44,752 nt of DNA from a virus: IMG/VR virus record IMGVR_UViG_3300017971_000410, positions 1 through 44,752 of that record. One strand, 5' to 3'. This document shows, one piece after another, positions 16,825 through 24,281 of this stretch (positions within the stretch are counted from its first letter, which is position 1; each line of letters begins with the position of its first letter). The position numbers were made by a program, and so were the translations under genes. The notes beneath the pieces were generated by a model. That model worked only from the letters and a program-made list of their open reading frames with translations. It had not been told where the DNA came from and made no database searches.

Positions 16825-17289
16825 TTAATAAAGACTTAATTCACTAACCTCTTCTTGCAAATAATCAATCAATGCTAAGACCAGCTCGACATCTTTTGGC
16901 AAAAATAATCCTTGTTCATCAAATAGAAAAATATCGCTGCTGATGATTAGGAATACTCCACCCACTCTTCTATTCAGTTTAGCAACCTCAACAAGTATGA
17001 GGTCTTGAAAATCAGAATAGGTTACATTGCCTTGAACGAATTCCTCCACTTTTGTCGACCACTCATTAAATTTTTCAACATAATCATCGTCAAACAAAGC
17101 TGGGCTTTTAGCCGCCACAGTTATAAGTCTTAATGCACGACATGGATTCTCGATCTTTTCAGCAATCAATGAATTCCAAGGATTAGCATCATACTTGTCA
17201 TAAAGATCACAATCACGATCATTATATATAAACGATGATCCACATGATGATAGCAACAATATACTCAAAATAACAGCTAGTGTTTTCAT
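16825..17289 (-). CDS. Lipoprotein, last gene of the envelope operon
   Basis: 154 residues from the ATG at 17289, which gives MKTLAVILSILLLSSC with a clean lipobox; a longer frame to 17328 would spoil the signal and overlap the 17300-17458 gene. The mature protein is helical and acidic (VEKFNEWSTKVEEFVQ, LVLALIDYLQEEVSEL). An outer-membrane or periplasm-facing lipid anchor is likely. An o-spanin-like role is conceivable but the protein is larger than usual. Confidence 0.6.
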   Translation of the reverse strand: MKTLAVILSILLLSSCGSSFIYNDRDCDLYDKYDANPWNSLIAEKIENPCRALRLITVAAKSPALFDDDYVEKFNEWSTKVEEFVQGNVTYSDFQDLILVEVAKLNRRVGGVFLIISSDIFLFDEQGLFLPKDVELVLALIDYLQEEVSELSLY

Positions 17290-17299
17290 ATCCTTCGCC

Positions 17300-17458
17300 T
17301 TATCCTTTAATATTATCAATCCTTCCATCTACAAAACATCCTAATATTCTTCTACCAACTTTGGTGAATATAATAAATCCAAATAAGAATCCGCCGACCG
17401 GAACAGCAAAGCAGACCAAAAAATTCCACCAACTTCTTCTTATCCATTCTTTAATCAT
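17300..17458 (-). CDS. 52-residue single-TM protein
   Basis: MIKEWIRRSWWNFLVCFAVP begins it; one hydrophobic helix spans about residues 12-31 and a basic tail follows. Its ATG overlaps the upstream stop (ATGA) and it ends 10 bp before the lipoprotein start. It fits the envelope operon as a small subunit or linker; the function is not known. Confidence 0.5.
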   Translation of the reverse strand: MIKEWIRRSWWNFLVCFAVPVGGFLFGFIIFTKVGRRILGCFVDGRIDNIKG

Positions 17459-18021
17459 TTTGGTTTAGGCAGCATCTCATGAGGCGTTAATATTTTAAAA
17501 GGTGGCAACTTATCATCCATATCTGTACCATCACCTCTTCTGGATGATTTTTTAATACCCTCTTTGCCTGTCATCATAGCGGAGCCACCGCGTTCTCCTT
17601 TTTTCTTCATAGCCTCAATTATTTTCCTATGCATCTCCTCCGAATATTCTATCTCGTACGCACGTGGTCGTCTGGAACCAGAATAGACGAAAGCCTTTTT
17701 AGGATTCATTAAATTGGACAGATCCTGCCAGTGATTGGGCTCCGTATTAATCCAAAAGTAAATCGCACCGTCATTGCTTGGAGAAGGTTCAACGATAAGA
17801 GGAGGACTGATGACTTTCGCATTCGGTGGGATATCTTCTTTAACTGGCCAACCCATCATATTCGGCAGGGCAAGGAACAATATGAGGCTATAATAGATCA
17901 TCATCAAAATAATTGGTACTCGAATTATATAGCTCCCTTTTGTTTTAATAAGATCCCAAATCAACACCGTAGCAAGCAGTATATATCCAACTATTAAACT
18001 CCAAGTTATATCAAACATCAA
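17455..18021 (-). CDS. Membrane protein with two TM helices and soluble tail
   Basis: 188 residues. TM helices span about residues 5-25 (TWSLIVGYILLATVLIW) and 34-53 (VPIILMMIYYSLILFLALP). The soluble ~130-residue tail contains IPPNAKVISPPLIVEPSPSN and a basic, Lys/Arg-rich segment (MKKKGERGG). Its start overlaps the ExbD-like gene by 4 bp and its stop overlaps the 52-residue gene. Probably a third subunit of the ExbB/ExbD-like complex, inferred from context. Confidence 0.5.
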   Translation of the reverse strand: MMFDITWSLIVGYILLATVLIWDLIKTKGSYIIRVPIILMMIYYSLILFLALPNMMGWPVKEDIPPNAKVISPPLIVEPSPSNDGAIYFWINTEPNHWQDLSNLMNPKKAFVYSGSRRPRAYEIEYSEEMHRKIIEAMKKKGERGGSAMMTGKEGIKKSSRRGDGTDMDDKLPPFKILTPHEMLPKPK

Positions 18022-18605
18022 TTCACCAACCCTTTCGGAAGATCACTGATAGACATAATCTTACCTTGAGCAGTCATCTCCAATCGAGCAACGGTCGCCT
18101 CTTCCCATGATTCACTAAGAATGATCTTCTTGTTAAATATTGGTGTGAGTTTAGGATTCAGCTTATCCATCACCACACTCACCTCTGTCGGCTTATTGGT
18201 ATTATCCATATAGCGGTGAATATTGATAATCCATTCACCTTTGATAAATCCCCTTATTGTCACAATCTCTTGATTATATGGATATACCACCGTGTCACCA
18301 CTTGGCAGAAAGACGATATCGTTTATATGCCCTTTATCATCACGATCAATATGGATCAACCCCTTCTCTTTATTTCTGAATGATGCCACATTACCTGCGG
18401 GATCGCTTATCCATATATCAATGTCGTCTGACTTCTCATCACTCTCAGGCCAAGTCATCTTGATAACAAACTCAGCTTTTGTTGACAAATCATGCTGTTT
18501 TTCTATGATAGGCCGGATCAAAAGAAATGAAATAATAAATAGAAAACCAAACCCCAGTAGAAGGTTGAAAAGAAGATCTGTGAATGCGACATTATCGGTT
18601 TTCAT
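18018..18605 (-). CDS. ExbD/TolR-like membrane protein with YfaP-like domain
   Basis: 195 residues from the ATG at 18605. Residues 7-30 (AFTDLLFNLLLGFGFLFII) form a single TM helix with Asp10 near its start, the place of the proton-carrying Asp of ExbD/TolR/MotB. The rest (DDIDIWISDPAGNVASF, GLIHIDRDDKG, GEWIINIHRY) resembles the YfaP/DUF2135 beta domain and is predicted to lie in the periplasm. It overlaps the ExbB-like gene by 14 bp. The pairing with an ExbB-like gene is the best argument for the call. Confidence 0.5.
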   Translation of the reverse strand: MKTDNVAFTDLLFNLLLGFGFLFIISFLLIRPIIEKQHDLSTKAEFVIKMTWPESDEKSDDIDIWISDPAGNVASFRNKEKGLIHIDRDDKGHINDIVFLPSGDTVVYPYNQEIVTIRGFIKGEWIINIHRYMDNTNKPTEVSVVMDKLNPKLTPIFNKKIILSESWEEATVARLEMTAQGKIMSISDLPKGLVN

Positions 18606-19020
18606 TGTTATAAACCTGTATCTGTAATAGAATACTTGCAATCAAGCCAGCAGCCGTGGTGACCAATGCTGTTGACATACCGTGGCTCATTTGACTCAAT
18701 ACAGACTGCATACATTTGACATCCTGGACGTTCACATCCGATAAAGCCACCGATAACATTTTCATAAAACCAAGCACTGTTCCAGTCATACCAAGTTTAG
18801 TCATCAACCCGGTACAAAACTTAGGAAAGGTATCATCACCATATTTACGATAGGTAATCGCTCCCATCTGTATCGAGCAGTAAATAAATATGCCAAGGAT
18901 TAGGAACGATATCTTTGTGAAGTCAGCTTGGTTGACATATTTAAACCCACCATTGATTGCAAAGAATGTCAATCCAACACTTGTCAGAACAACGATTAAC
19001 CACCATCTTAAAAATTTCAT
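18592..19020 (-). CDS. MotA/TolQ/ExbB-like proton-channel protein
   Basis: 142 residues from the ATG at 19020, with AGGAAG upstream; an in-frame GTG at 19044 lies inside the protease gene. There are three hydrophobic helices: ~6-24, ~37-55 and ~113-135. The segment KLGMTGTVLGFMKML followed by MSHGMSTALVTTAAGLIASI matches the conserved ExbB/TolQ pattern (GLLGTVxGM, then ALxTTAAGLxxAI). It is shorter than bacterial ExbB. With its partner it could use proton motive force to move or energise an envelope component. Confidence 0.6.
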   Translation of the reverse strand: MKFLRWWLIVVLTSVGLTFFAINGGFKYVNQADFTKISFLILGIFIYCSIQMGAITYRKYGDDTFPKFCTGLMTKLGMTGTVLGFMKMLSVALSDVNVQDVKCMQSVLSQMSHGMSTALVTTAAGLIASILLQIQVYNNENR

Positions 19021-19679
19021 TTTTCTTCCTTTATCAGGCCCCACTCAATCGCTTCATGGGTCCAAAAGTAAGTTGTATCCTCAATCATATCGCTCCATTT
19101 CTGCCGTGGTAGATTTGAGTTTCTGCAAAGGACATCAAGGTAGCGTTCTGTCATTAGATCAAACATTCGATCCAAACTCTTAACATCGCCTGCTGACAAC
19201 TTCGAAGATTCAGAGGATGGGTTGAGCCCAATCTCATGTACCATGAACATTGTATTAGGCAGGGCTGATCTTTTTTCCACTGATAGGAAGATCATCATAG
19301 CTGCCGACGCCACAATCCCCGACGCCTCAACCTCCACATTATATTCCTTCTGTAATGCTGCCAGCATATCCCCTACCGCAAACCCACTCTTTGCCACCCC
19401 ACCGTAGCAGTCAAGGTATATTTTGTAGTCTGTCACATTAGGGTAAAGCTCTCGAATTAATTGGATATCTGACCAAAGGTATACTTCATCCGTTCCTGCT
19501 AATGTATAGATTATCTTCACATATGCCGTATTGTTGATGACCTTTGTAATCGAAGAAAGGGTGGGCTCATTGTAAGGAACTTCCATTGTTTTTGTCACTA
19601 TTTCATCGGCTTTTATTACTGATGGAAAGCTGACAAAAAGAATAATTAATAATGATGGAATAATATTTTTTAATTTCAT
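19017..19679 (-). CDS. Exported ClpP-like serine protease
   Basis: 220 residues. Residues 1-24 (KNIIPSLLIILFVSFPSVIKA) form a Sec signal peptide. The mature part is ClpP/crotonase fold: YLDCYGGVAKSGF, GIVASAAMMIF (nucleophile Ser125), MFMVHEIG (His148), Asp197 and THEAIEWGLI near the end. The His-to-Asp spacing of 49 is the same as in ClpP, so the triad looks intact. Phage ClpP-like proteins are usually cytoplasmic prohead proteases; a signal peptide points to the periplasm here. It overlaps the ExbB-like gene by 4 bp. Confidence 0.75.
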   Translation of the reverse strand: MKLKNIIPSLLIILFVSFPSVIKADEIVTKTMEVPYNEPTLSSITKVINNTAYVKIIYTLAGTDEVYLWSDIQLIRELYPNVTDYKIYLDCYGGVAKSGFAVGDMLAALQKEYNVEVEASGIVASAAMMIFLSVEKRSALPNTMFMVHEIGLNPSSESSKLSAGDVKSLDRMFDLMTERYLDVLCRNSNLPRQKWSDMIEDTTYFWTHEAIEWGLIKEEK

Positions 19680-19731
19680 TTTATTTACCTTTATCTATCT
19701 TTATGGTTTAGGTATTATTTGCTTGATTCAA

Positions 19732-20106
19732 TTAATACAAACCTATCCCTGGATAATAACCACCAGGGCCTTTTTTCTTTTTCTTATTACATTTTGTATC
19801 ATCTTCTGAATCGCTTGATTTAACTTCTGGATTCATACTCCCTTGATCCTTTTGGGCTTCCATATCATTCCCTTTTTCGTCTTTGAAGGACAGCCCGATA
19901 TCAGTCTCTGAACAGATCGCGCGGAGCATCTCTATTATAATTGGTTCATTCTTAATGGGACCGTGGACGTGGATATGCCCATCGGCTCTTTTGAATACAG
20001 TCATATGATCCATGATCCCACGGCTACTGAGGAACTCCTTGCCTTCCTCTGAACAGTACCAGCAGTCACCAAATGGTTTAACGTTTAGATTTAATTTCTC
20101 TCCCAT
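19732..20106 (-). CDS. Hypothetical protein with Lys-rich tail
   Basis: 124 residues. I chose the ATG at 20106, with GGGAGAGAAG upstream; in-frame ATGs at 20121 and further up overlap the preceding gene. It has a small alpha/beta N-terminal part (DCWYCSEEGKEFLSSRGI, HIHVHGPIKNEPIII), then an acidic segment and a Lys run before GPGGYYPG. Not recognised. It precedes the envelope operon by 52 bp. Confidence 0.5.
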   Translation of the reverse strand: MGEKLNLNVKPFGDCWYCSEEGKEFLSSRGIMDHMTVFKRADGHIHVHGPIKNEPIIIEMLRAICSETDIGLSFKDEKGNDMEAQKDQGSMNPEVKSSDSEDDTKCNKKKKKGPGGYYPGIGLY

Positions 20107-20125
20107 TTTCTTCTCTCCCATTTCT

Positions 20126-20461
20126 TTAGTTATGGTTTTTGATATACTGATCAAATGAGCCGATCAGGTTACTGAGCCTTGAATTGGTTATGGATAAGGA
20201 GTTGACGGCGGAATCAAGCCTTATCCTCACCGCCTCTTGCTCTTTCCTTAGCTGTTCTATCTTGTCCCTGTTTGTTCTATCCATCGATTCTATCTTACCA
20301 CAGATCATTTTATTACAGGCGGTTTGGGTAGCTTTACAGTGCTCTTTAAAATCATCCTTTCTGACGAAGACATTACCAGACCAGACCTTCAATATACCGC
20401 CTACGGCAAGGGCGACCGCTCCGAGTGTCCAGCCCCACAAATTCAATATCTTCTCTGGCAT
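20126..20461 (-). CDS. TM plus coiled-coil protein (XhlA/i-spanin-like architecture)
   Basis: 111 residues from the ATG at 20461, with GGAAGGAGAG upstream. One TM helix spans about residues 8-27 (WGWTLGAVALAVGGILKVW). A long heptad-rich helix follows (KIEQLRKEQEAVRIRLDSAV, ITNSRLSNLIGSF). The architecture is like hemolysin XhlA or inner-membrane spanins, but sequence homology is not evident. Its ATG overlaps the stop of the Cys-rich gene (TAATG). Confidence 0.5.
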   Translation of the reverse strand: MPEKILNLWGWTLGAVALAVGGILKVWSGNVFVRKDDFKEHCKATQTACNKMICGKIESMDRTNRDKIEQLRKEQEAVRIRLDSAVNSLSITNSRLSNLIGSFDQYIKNHN

Positions 20462-20676
20462 TATTTCTCTCCTTCCAATTTCAACTTGTGTTTCCAAACA
20501 TTATTTCGCTCACCGGGATAGTCACAGCGGTCACCATATTGACGACAGAAATAAAGACAACAATCACCATGCAGCGATTTAACGGCAGCAGGGCAGGTCT
20601 TTTGCCCATCTTCCCAATTCTTCTTATTGCATCTCCATATGCCATCGTAATGACATATCAGCTCTCTATCGTCCAT
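20461..20676 (-). CDS. Cys-rich small protein
   Basis: 71 residues with nine Cys (CHYDGIWRC, TCPAAVKSLHGDCCLYFC, DRC). There is no signal peptide, so metal binding is more likely than disulfides. Its stop overlaps the next ATG. A function is not known; it belongs to a scattered set of Cys-rich small proteins in this genome (7868, 9382, 25509). Confidence 0.5.
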   Translation of the reverse strand: MDDRELICHYDGIWRCNKKNWEDGQKTCPAAVKSLHGDCCLYFCRQYGDRCDYPGERNNVWKHKLKLEGEK

Positions 20677-20691
20677 TATTTTTGTTGAATC

Positions 20692-21213
20692 CTAAACATC
20701 AATGACTTCCTGTTCTTGATTCTTTCTCTCGATAATTGACTTCTGACTCAAGTAAGTAGTCCGCTTAAGCCCCAATCGCCTTGCTTTTTCAGCATTGGAA
20801 CGCCCCCGTCTCTCCACGATCTCAAAACACTTCCGATGGACTAATTCATCGATTTCTTTTAACTCCAATAACCGCCTGAATAAAAGCTGTTCAAGCGCCT
20901 TTTCAAGCATATCCTCATCACCAGTAAGCCTCGACTGTTCACTATTATGCCGCATCTCAATGTCATTGAGGTACTTCAGGGCTTTGGCTGAATTTCTTAC
21001 AACTTGATTGTTAATCTGGGCTGCTTGGACGAGAACCACATTCCCTGAAATGCTGTTAGAGAGTTTAGATAGGACATCAGCCCCTTCTTGGTCGACGATC
21101 ATGCTTTGGGTAATATTGCTGTTACGAGAATGGCAAGGGTTATCAAGGATATTATTCAGACATGCCCTCAGGCAATCGATGCTATCCTTGACCGGAACTA
21201 ATTGTTTTGTCAT
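20692..21213 (-). CDS. Fis-type helix-turn-helix protein
   Basis: 173 residues from the ATG at 21213, set by AGGAGG 6 bp upstream. The N-terminal two thirds are helical (LVQAAQINNQVVRNSAKAL). The C-terminus SNAEKARRLGLKRTTYLSQK is a Fis/NtrC-type HTH (compare EAARxLGIxRxTLYxK). It is likely a DNA-binding regulator or a packaging accessory given its place after the terminase genes. A 17-bp promoter-like motif shared with the queD promoter region lies 38 bp upstream. Confidence 0.6.
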   Translation of the reverse strand: MTKQLVPVKDSIDCLRACLNNILDNPCHSRNSNITQSMIVDQEGADVLSKLSNSISGNVVLVQAAQINNQVVRNSAKALKYLNDIEMRHNSEQSRLTGDEDMLEKALEQLLFRRLLELKEIDELVHRKCFEIVERRGRSNAEKARRLGLKRTTYLSQKSIIERKNQEQEVIDV

Positions 21214-21251
21214 TTTCTTCCTCCTCATAATAAATTATTTTGCTCCTAACT

Positions 21252-21268
21252 TATTATAAGGATTTATA
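21252..21268 (-). promoter_or_regulatory. 17-bp promoter-like motif TATAAATCCTTATAATA
   Basis: On the minus strand this is TATAAATCCTTATAATA, identical to 36504-36520 on the plus strand. It contains TATAAT as a -10 and the dyad TTATAA-ATCC-TTATAA. It lies 38 bp before the Fis-type gene, in a 79-bp gap. No convincing -35 is visible. Confidence 0.45.
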
Positions 21269-21292
21269 ACAATATTTCTTTGATGCATAGGA

Positions 21293-21682
21293 TTACCTCG
21301 CCGCTGTCGCAGCCCACCCCGTAACAATCAGCGCCCATAGATTATCCGTGATGCAGGAAATCTGAATCTGATCACCACTTGTGAAAATCATCTTACAAGC
21401 TGACGGCGACCAGCGATACCAAACAGAATTACTCAAAGCATAACTCAAAAACTGCATATCAAACGTGGTTGCAGTTGAGCCACTTTCAATCGCATCCAAA
21501 GTGGCCCGTAGATAGATATCCGCAGAGCATACCCCAGAAAAATTAACCATTATAGTCCCAAGTTCAAATGGTCCATCTATATCAACGGTCTCATCCATAT
21601 TGCCAACCGCACCGTCACCATTAGCAAAAAAAGCAAACTGTTTATAGGTCCTATTGTCCAGCCATCGTTCTGTAAATGTCAT
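21293..21682 (-). CDS. Hypothetical beta-rich protein
   Basis: 129 residues, beta-rich with many aromatic and small residues (FELGTIMVNFSGVCSADIYL, WYRWSPSACKM). It resembles a small virion decoration or head protein in composition, but no family is recognised. It sits 21 bp after terL. Confidence 0.5.
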   Translation of the reverse strand: MTFTERWLDNRTYKQFAFFANGDGAVGNMDETVDIDGPFELGTIMVNFSGVCSADIYLRATLDAIESGSTATTFDMQFLSYALSNSVWYRWSPSACKMIFTSGDQIQISCITDNLWALIVTGWAATAAR

Positions 21683-21703
21683 TTTTTATTGTCCTTTCAT
21701 GAT

Positions 21704-23092
21704 TTATACTGAAACTATCCTCACCGTAGCGCCTGTCCCTATCCCTGACAGCTTCTCTAATGCACCACTCGCCGCATCAGCTTGATCAACAAAAGGACCA
21801 TCAGGGGCTATATCAATCTCATCTAAGAATGCTTCATTCCAAGGACCGCGGACAAGTAAGACATTTCCCGCCTCTGCCTGACTTGCCAACGGCCCCCATC
21901 GCTGTGTTTTAGCAATATGCACAGCATTCCCTCGAAATTCAAATCCTCTTAAAATATTCCTGCGGTAATAATCAATGACTGTCTTTCCAGATGACCCTGG
22001 CTCCTGCTCCATCCATATCGGTACCCCGGGGCCATCCATATCCGCCACTTGCCGCACGAGAGTTTCAACTCTCCTTGGGGTCAAACGGTCTCTTACCATT
22101 GATGTTATAAAAAATAAACCATCTGATGTCATTGTCATCTTACAGCCAACGGTATAAGCAGGCTGATCACCTTCATCATCTGCTTTTTTGGGGTCTGCTT
22201 CAGTCGCTGCCATATCCCAATATCTAATAGTTTTAACTGACCTCTTTGGAGCTTCATCAACAATCGGAAACCAACTGCGGCTGAACATCCGCCCTTGTGC
22301 TCGTATTTCCCAGTCGCCTTTTTCAAGCTGCTGCCTTGTTATAGGATCAATACCACTTTCAGAAAACGTCGTTTTATATTCGTCAGTATCAAGATACGGA
22401 TTATCATCCATATTAGCAGGGATGAATACACGACTCCCTCTTGTGTATGGATTAACATATCTATCCTTTACCCATGCCCCTCTTGCCACTTGTTCTCTTA
22501 AAGGAGGATTAGAGGCGCAACGGAATCTAATCGGAACCGGGCTATTCTCCAACCTCCTCATACGAGAAAACATATATAGAGCTTGATTCTCCCGTATGCC
22601 GACGACCTCATCGATGCCGACATACTGGAAAGCTGATGACATATAATTAAAATGATCTTGGGGGCCGCTGAGATAACCGAATGTTAAGGTGGCTGGAAAT
22701 GAATTGGTAGGAAATTCCCAGTAAGAACCATCCCTCCATCTGGCATCAGTGCCTTGAAGCCATTCATGTGATCTGGGGATTAGCCCTTCTGGCTTACTTA
22801 AATTGGTATAGGTATCTCTAATTAGGATAGCATTGTAGCCTGGAATATCAACATACTGGAGGGCTGCCATTAATAAGGCATCACTTTTGCCACCACCTAC
22901 CGCTCCGCCGTAGAATGCATCACGACAATTGAGTAACAAAAAGGCCTGCTGCTTTGGAGTAGGTGCGTGTGCAATGTACTTAGTGAATCGAGGTATTAGC
23001 AGGCTTTTGAGCTTCGGCTGAGAGGACACCAGATTCAACCAGTATTCGGATGACCTCTGCGGTATGTTCTGAGCTACTCCTTGCAATCTCAT
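21704..23092 (-). CDS. terL: Terminase large subunit
   Basis: 462 residues. The ATPase domain has PTPKQQAFL (adenine/Q motif), GGAVGGGKS (Walker A, residues 62-70) and QYVGIDEV (Walker B, Asp161/Glu162). The C-terminal nuclease part has RYWDMAATEADP as the first RNase H-like acidic motif, then IWMEQEPGSSGK and VDQADAASGALEKL. It packages DNA into proheads. The ATG at 23092 overlaps terS by 113 bp; a GTG or TTG around 23030-23040 would shorten the overlap and still keep all motifs, so the start is uncertain. Confidence 0.9.
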   Translation of the reverse strand: MRLQGVAQNIPQRSSEYWLNLVSSQPKLKSLLIPRFTKYIAHAPTPKQQAFLLLNCRDAFYGGAVGGGKSDALLMAALQYVDIPGYNAILIRDTYTNLSKPEGLIPRSHEWLQGTDARWRDGSYWEFPTNSFPATLTFGYLSGPQDHFNYMSSAFQYVGIDEVVGIRENQALYMFSRMRRLENSPVPIRFRCASNPPLREQVARGAWVKDRYVNPYTRGSRVFIPANMDDNPYLDTDEYKTTFSESGIDPITRQQLEKGDWEIRAQGRMFSRSWFPIVDEAPKRSVKTIRYWDMAATEADPKKADDEGDQPAYTVGCKMTMTSDGLFFITSMVRDRLTPRRVETLVRQVADMDGPGVPIWMEQEPGSSGKTVIDYYRRNILRGFEFRGNAVHIAKTQRWGPLASQAEAGNVLLVRGPWNEAFLDEIDIAPDGPFVDQADAASGALEKLSGIGTGATVRIVSV

Positions 23093-23723
23093 CCACCACG
23101 TGTGTATGGGTATGCTCTTTTGTACCCTTTACGGTCTCAGTCCGCTCATCTTTCCTAACCCAATTAAAGCGGTTAGTCATATTCATCATCCACTGGACTG
23201 AATTAAAATTATTTTTTCCAAGACCTAGTGCATTTCTCCCCATATCCAACCACCATGTCTCAGAGAGGGTCTGCCCTATCTGAACAGCCACCGCGAACTC
23301 TGGATGCTTATTCATCCAGGCTTCCATCGTGTCTTTAACAACACCTATTTCACCAGCTACCTCAGTCAACCCTCTGCCAGTTGACATCAACTGGATAACT
23401 TGAATGCAGGTCTGATCGCCTTTATATTTCGTAGGGGCGCCATAATTGTTTCTACGGCGTCTTGGCGGTGGTGAAGTTCCATTAGCTGCGGCAGCGGTAA
23501 CTTCTTTTTGATACTTTTCTTCTTCTATTGTATCGAATTCTCTTCTTTTTTCTTCTATCTCTCGTTGATGGGATTCGAATAGAAAACGAGCTTTATGAGC
23601 CGACATAAATTCAAAAGGATTACCGTTACCGTCACCGTTCTTTTTATTCTTTGAACCAGGTGGACGGCCTCGACCTCTTTTTTGCCCATTTATTGGAGCT
23701 TTACGCTGTCTTTTAAAAGCCAT
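22980..23723 (-). CDS. terS: Terminase small subunit with AT-hook-like N-terminus
   Basis: 247 residues. The N-terminus KRGRGRPPGSKNKK has the GRP core of an AT-hook flanked by basic residues. Residues ~95-150 (GAPTKYKGDQTCIQVIQLMS, LTEVAGEIGVVKDTMEAWM) match the HTH of phage terminase small subunits that start with an xPTKY motif. The tail is acidic/polar. It recognises packaging DNA together with terL. It is the first gene of the minus-strand arm. Confidence 0.8.
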   Translation of the reverse strand: MAFKRQRKAPINGQKRGRGRPPGSKNKKNGDGNGNPFEFMSAHKARFLFESHQREIEEKRREFDTIEEEKYQKEVTAAAANGTSPPPRRRRNNYGAPTKYKGDQTCIQVIQLMSTGRGLTEVAGEIGVVKDTMEAWMNKHPEFAVAVQIGQTLSETWWLDMGRNALGLGKNNFNSVQWMMNMTNRFNWVRKDERTETVKGTKEHTHTHVVDEIARSSSEHTAEVIRILVESGVLSAEAQKPANTSIH

Positions 23724-23951
23724 TTTCTAAGAATTTCCAATCAGGTTACTTTAAATTATAATATAGTACCTAAAATAATTAAATAAATTTCTATAAAAAA
23801 ATTAAAAATCAAAGGAAATCGTAGAAAATAGCTAAAAATATATAAAAAAAATTAATTTGGGGCAATATATCCTGATAATTATTTATAATCTAATCTAATT
23901 AGATCGTACAAGATTAGGAAATTTTTATTTTATATATTATATTAAGGGCAA

Positions 23952-24071
23952 ATGAAAACAAAACCAAATAAAAAACGGCAGGGGGCGAAACAAGGACCCA
24001 TTAAAAACGATCAGATCACCGGCTGTTTTTTAGACTGCGCAAATAGCGCGGTATCCGTCATCGAAAGATAA
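23952..24071 (+). CDS. Possible 39-codon microgene
   Basis: ATG to TAA, encoding a basic then neutral peptide (MKTKPNKKRQGAKQGP, then DQITGCFLDCANSAVSVIER). The upstream AAGGGC is a weak ribosome site very close to the ATG. GC content rises compared with the flanks. It may be a leader peptide or chance. Low confidence. Confidence 0.2.
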   Translation: MKTKPNKKRQGAKQGPIKNDQITGCFLDCANSAVSVIER

Positions 24072-24201
24072 GTGAACGGAATCAAGACACTTTAGGGCGG
24101 AAATTGAGGACAATCCCTTAATTGGCTGAATCGAATCAACGATCAGGGTTCAGTAAGCCAGTTTAAATTGCTAATTGATTAACCGAGCGAAAAATACGTG
24201 G

Positions 24202-24230
24202 TTGATATGGATGAGCTATCCTTTTATATA
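24202..24230 (+). promoter_or_regulatory. Early sigma70-like promoter TTGATA-17-TATATA
   Basis: TTGATA at 24202-24207 and TATATA at 24225-24230 are separated by exactly 17 bp. The first plus-strand gene begins at 24282 with AGGAGG in front. This is the best -35/-10 pair in the window and probably starts the early operon using the host polymerase. Confidence 0.6.
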
Positions 24231-24238
24231 TAAAGGAT
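24218..24238. promoter_or_regulatory. Palindromic operator candidate over the -10
   Basis: ATCCTTT and AAAGGAT form a perfect 7-bp inverted repeat around TATATAT. It covers the -10 of the 24202 promoter, the place expected for a repressor operator. In RNA it would be at or near the transcript start, so a DNA site is more likely than an RNA hairpin. Confidence 0.4.
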
Positions 24239-24281
24239 GTCTGATCGATATTAACCATAATAAATAGATAGGAGGTAAAAA

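Larger units (their letters stand above)
23724..24281. other. Divergent intergenic control region
   Basis: This 558-bp region separates the minus-strand (late-type) arm from the plus-strand (early) arm. Bases 23730-23950 are very AT-rich; on the minus strand TATAAT at 23757-23762 could be the -10 for terS, with a weak TTTAAT 17 bp upstream. Bases 24080-24200 hold short inverted repeats (CTGAATC/GGTTCAG). The plus-strand promoter and palindrome are listed separately. Apart from a doubtful 39-codon frame no gene is seen. Confidence 0.6.
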
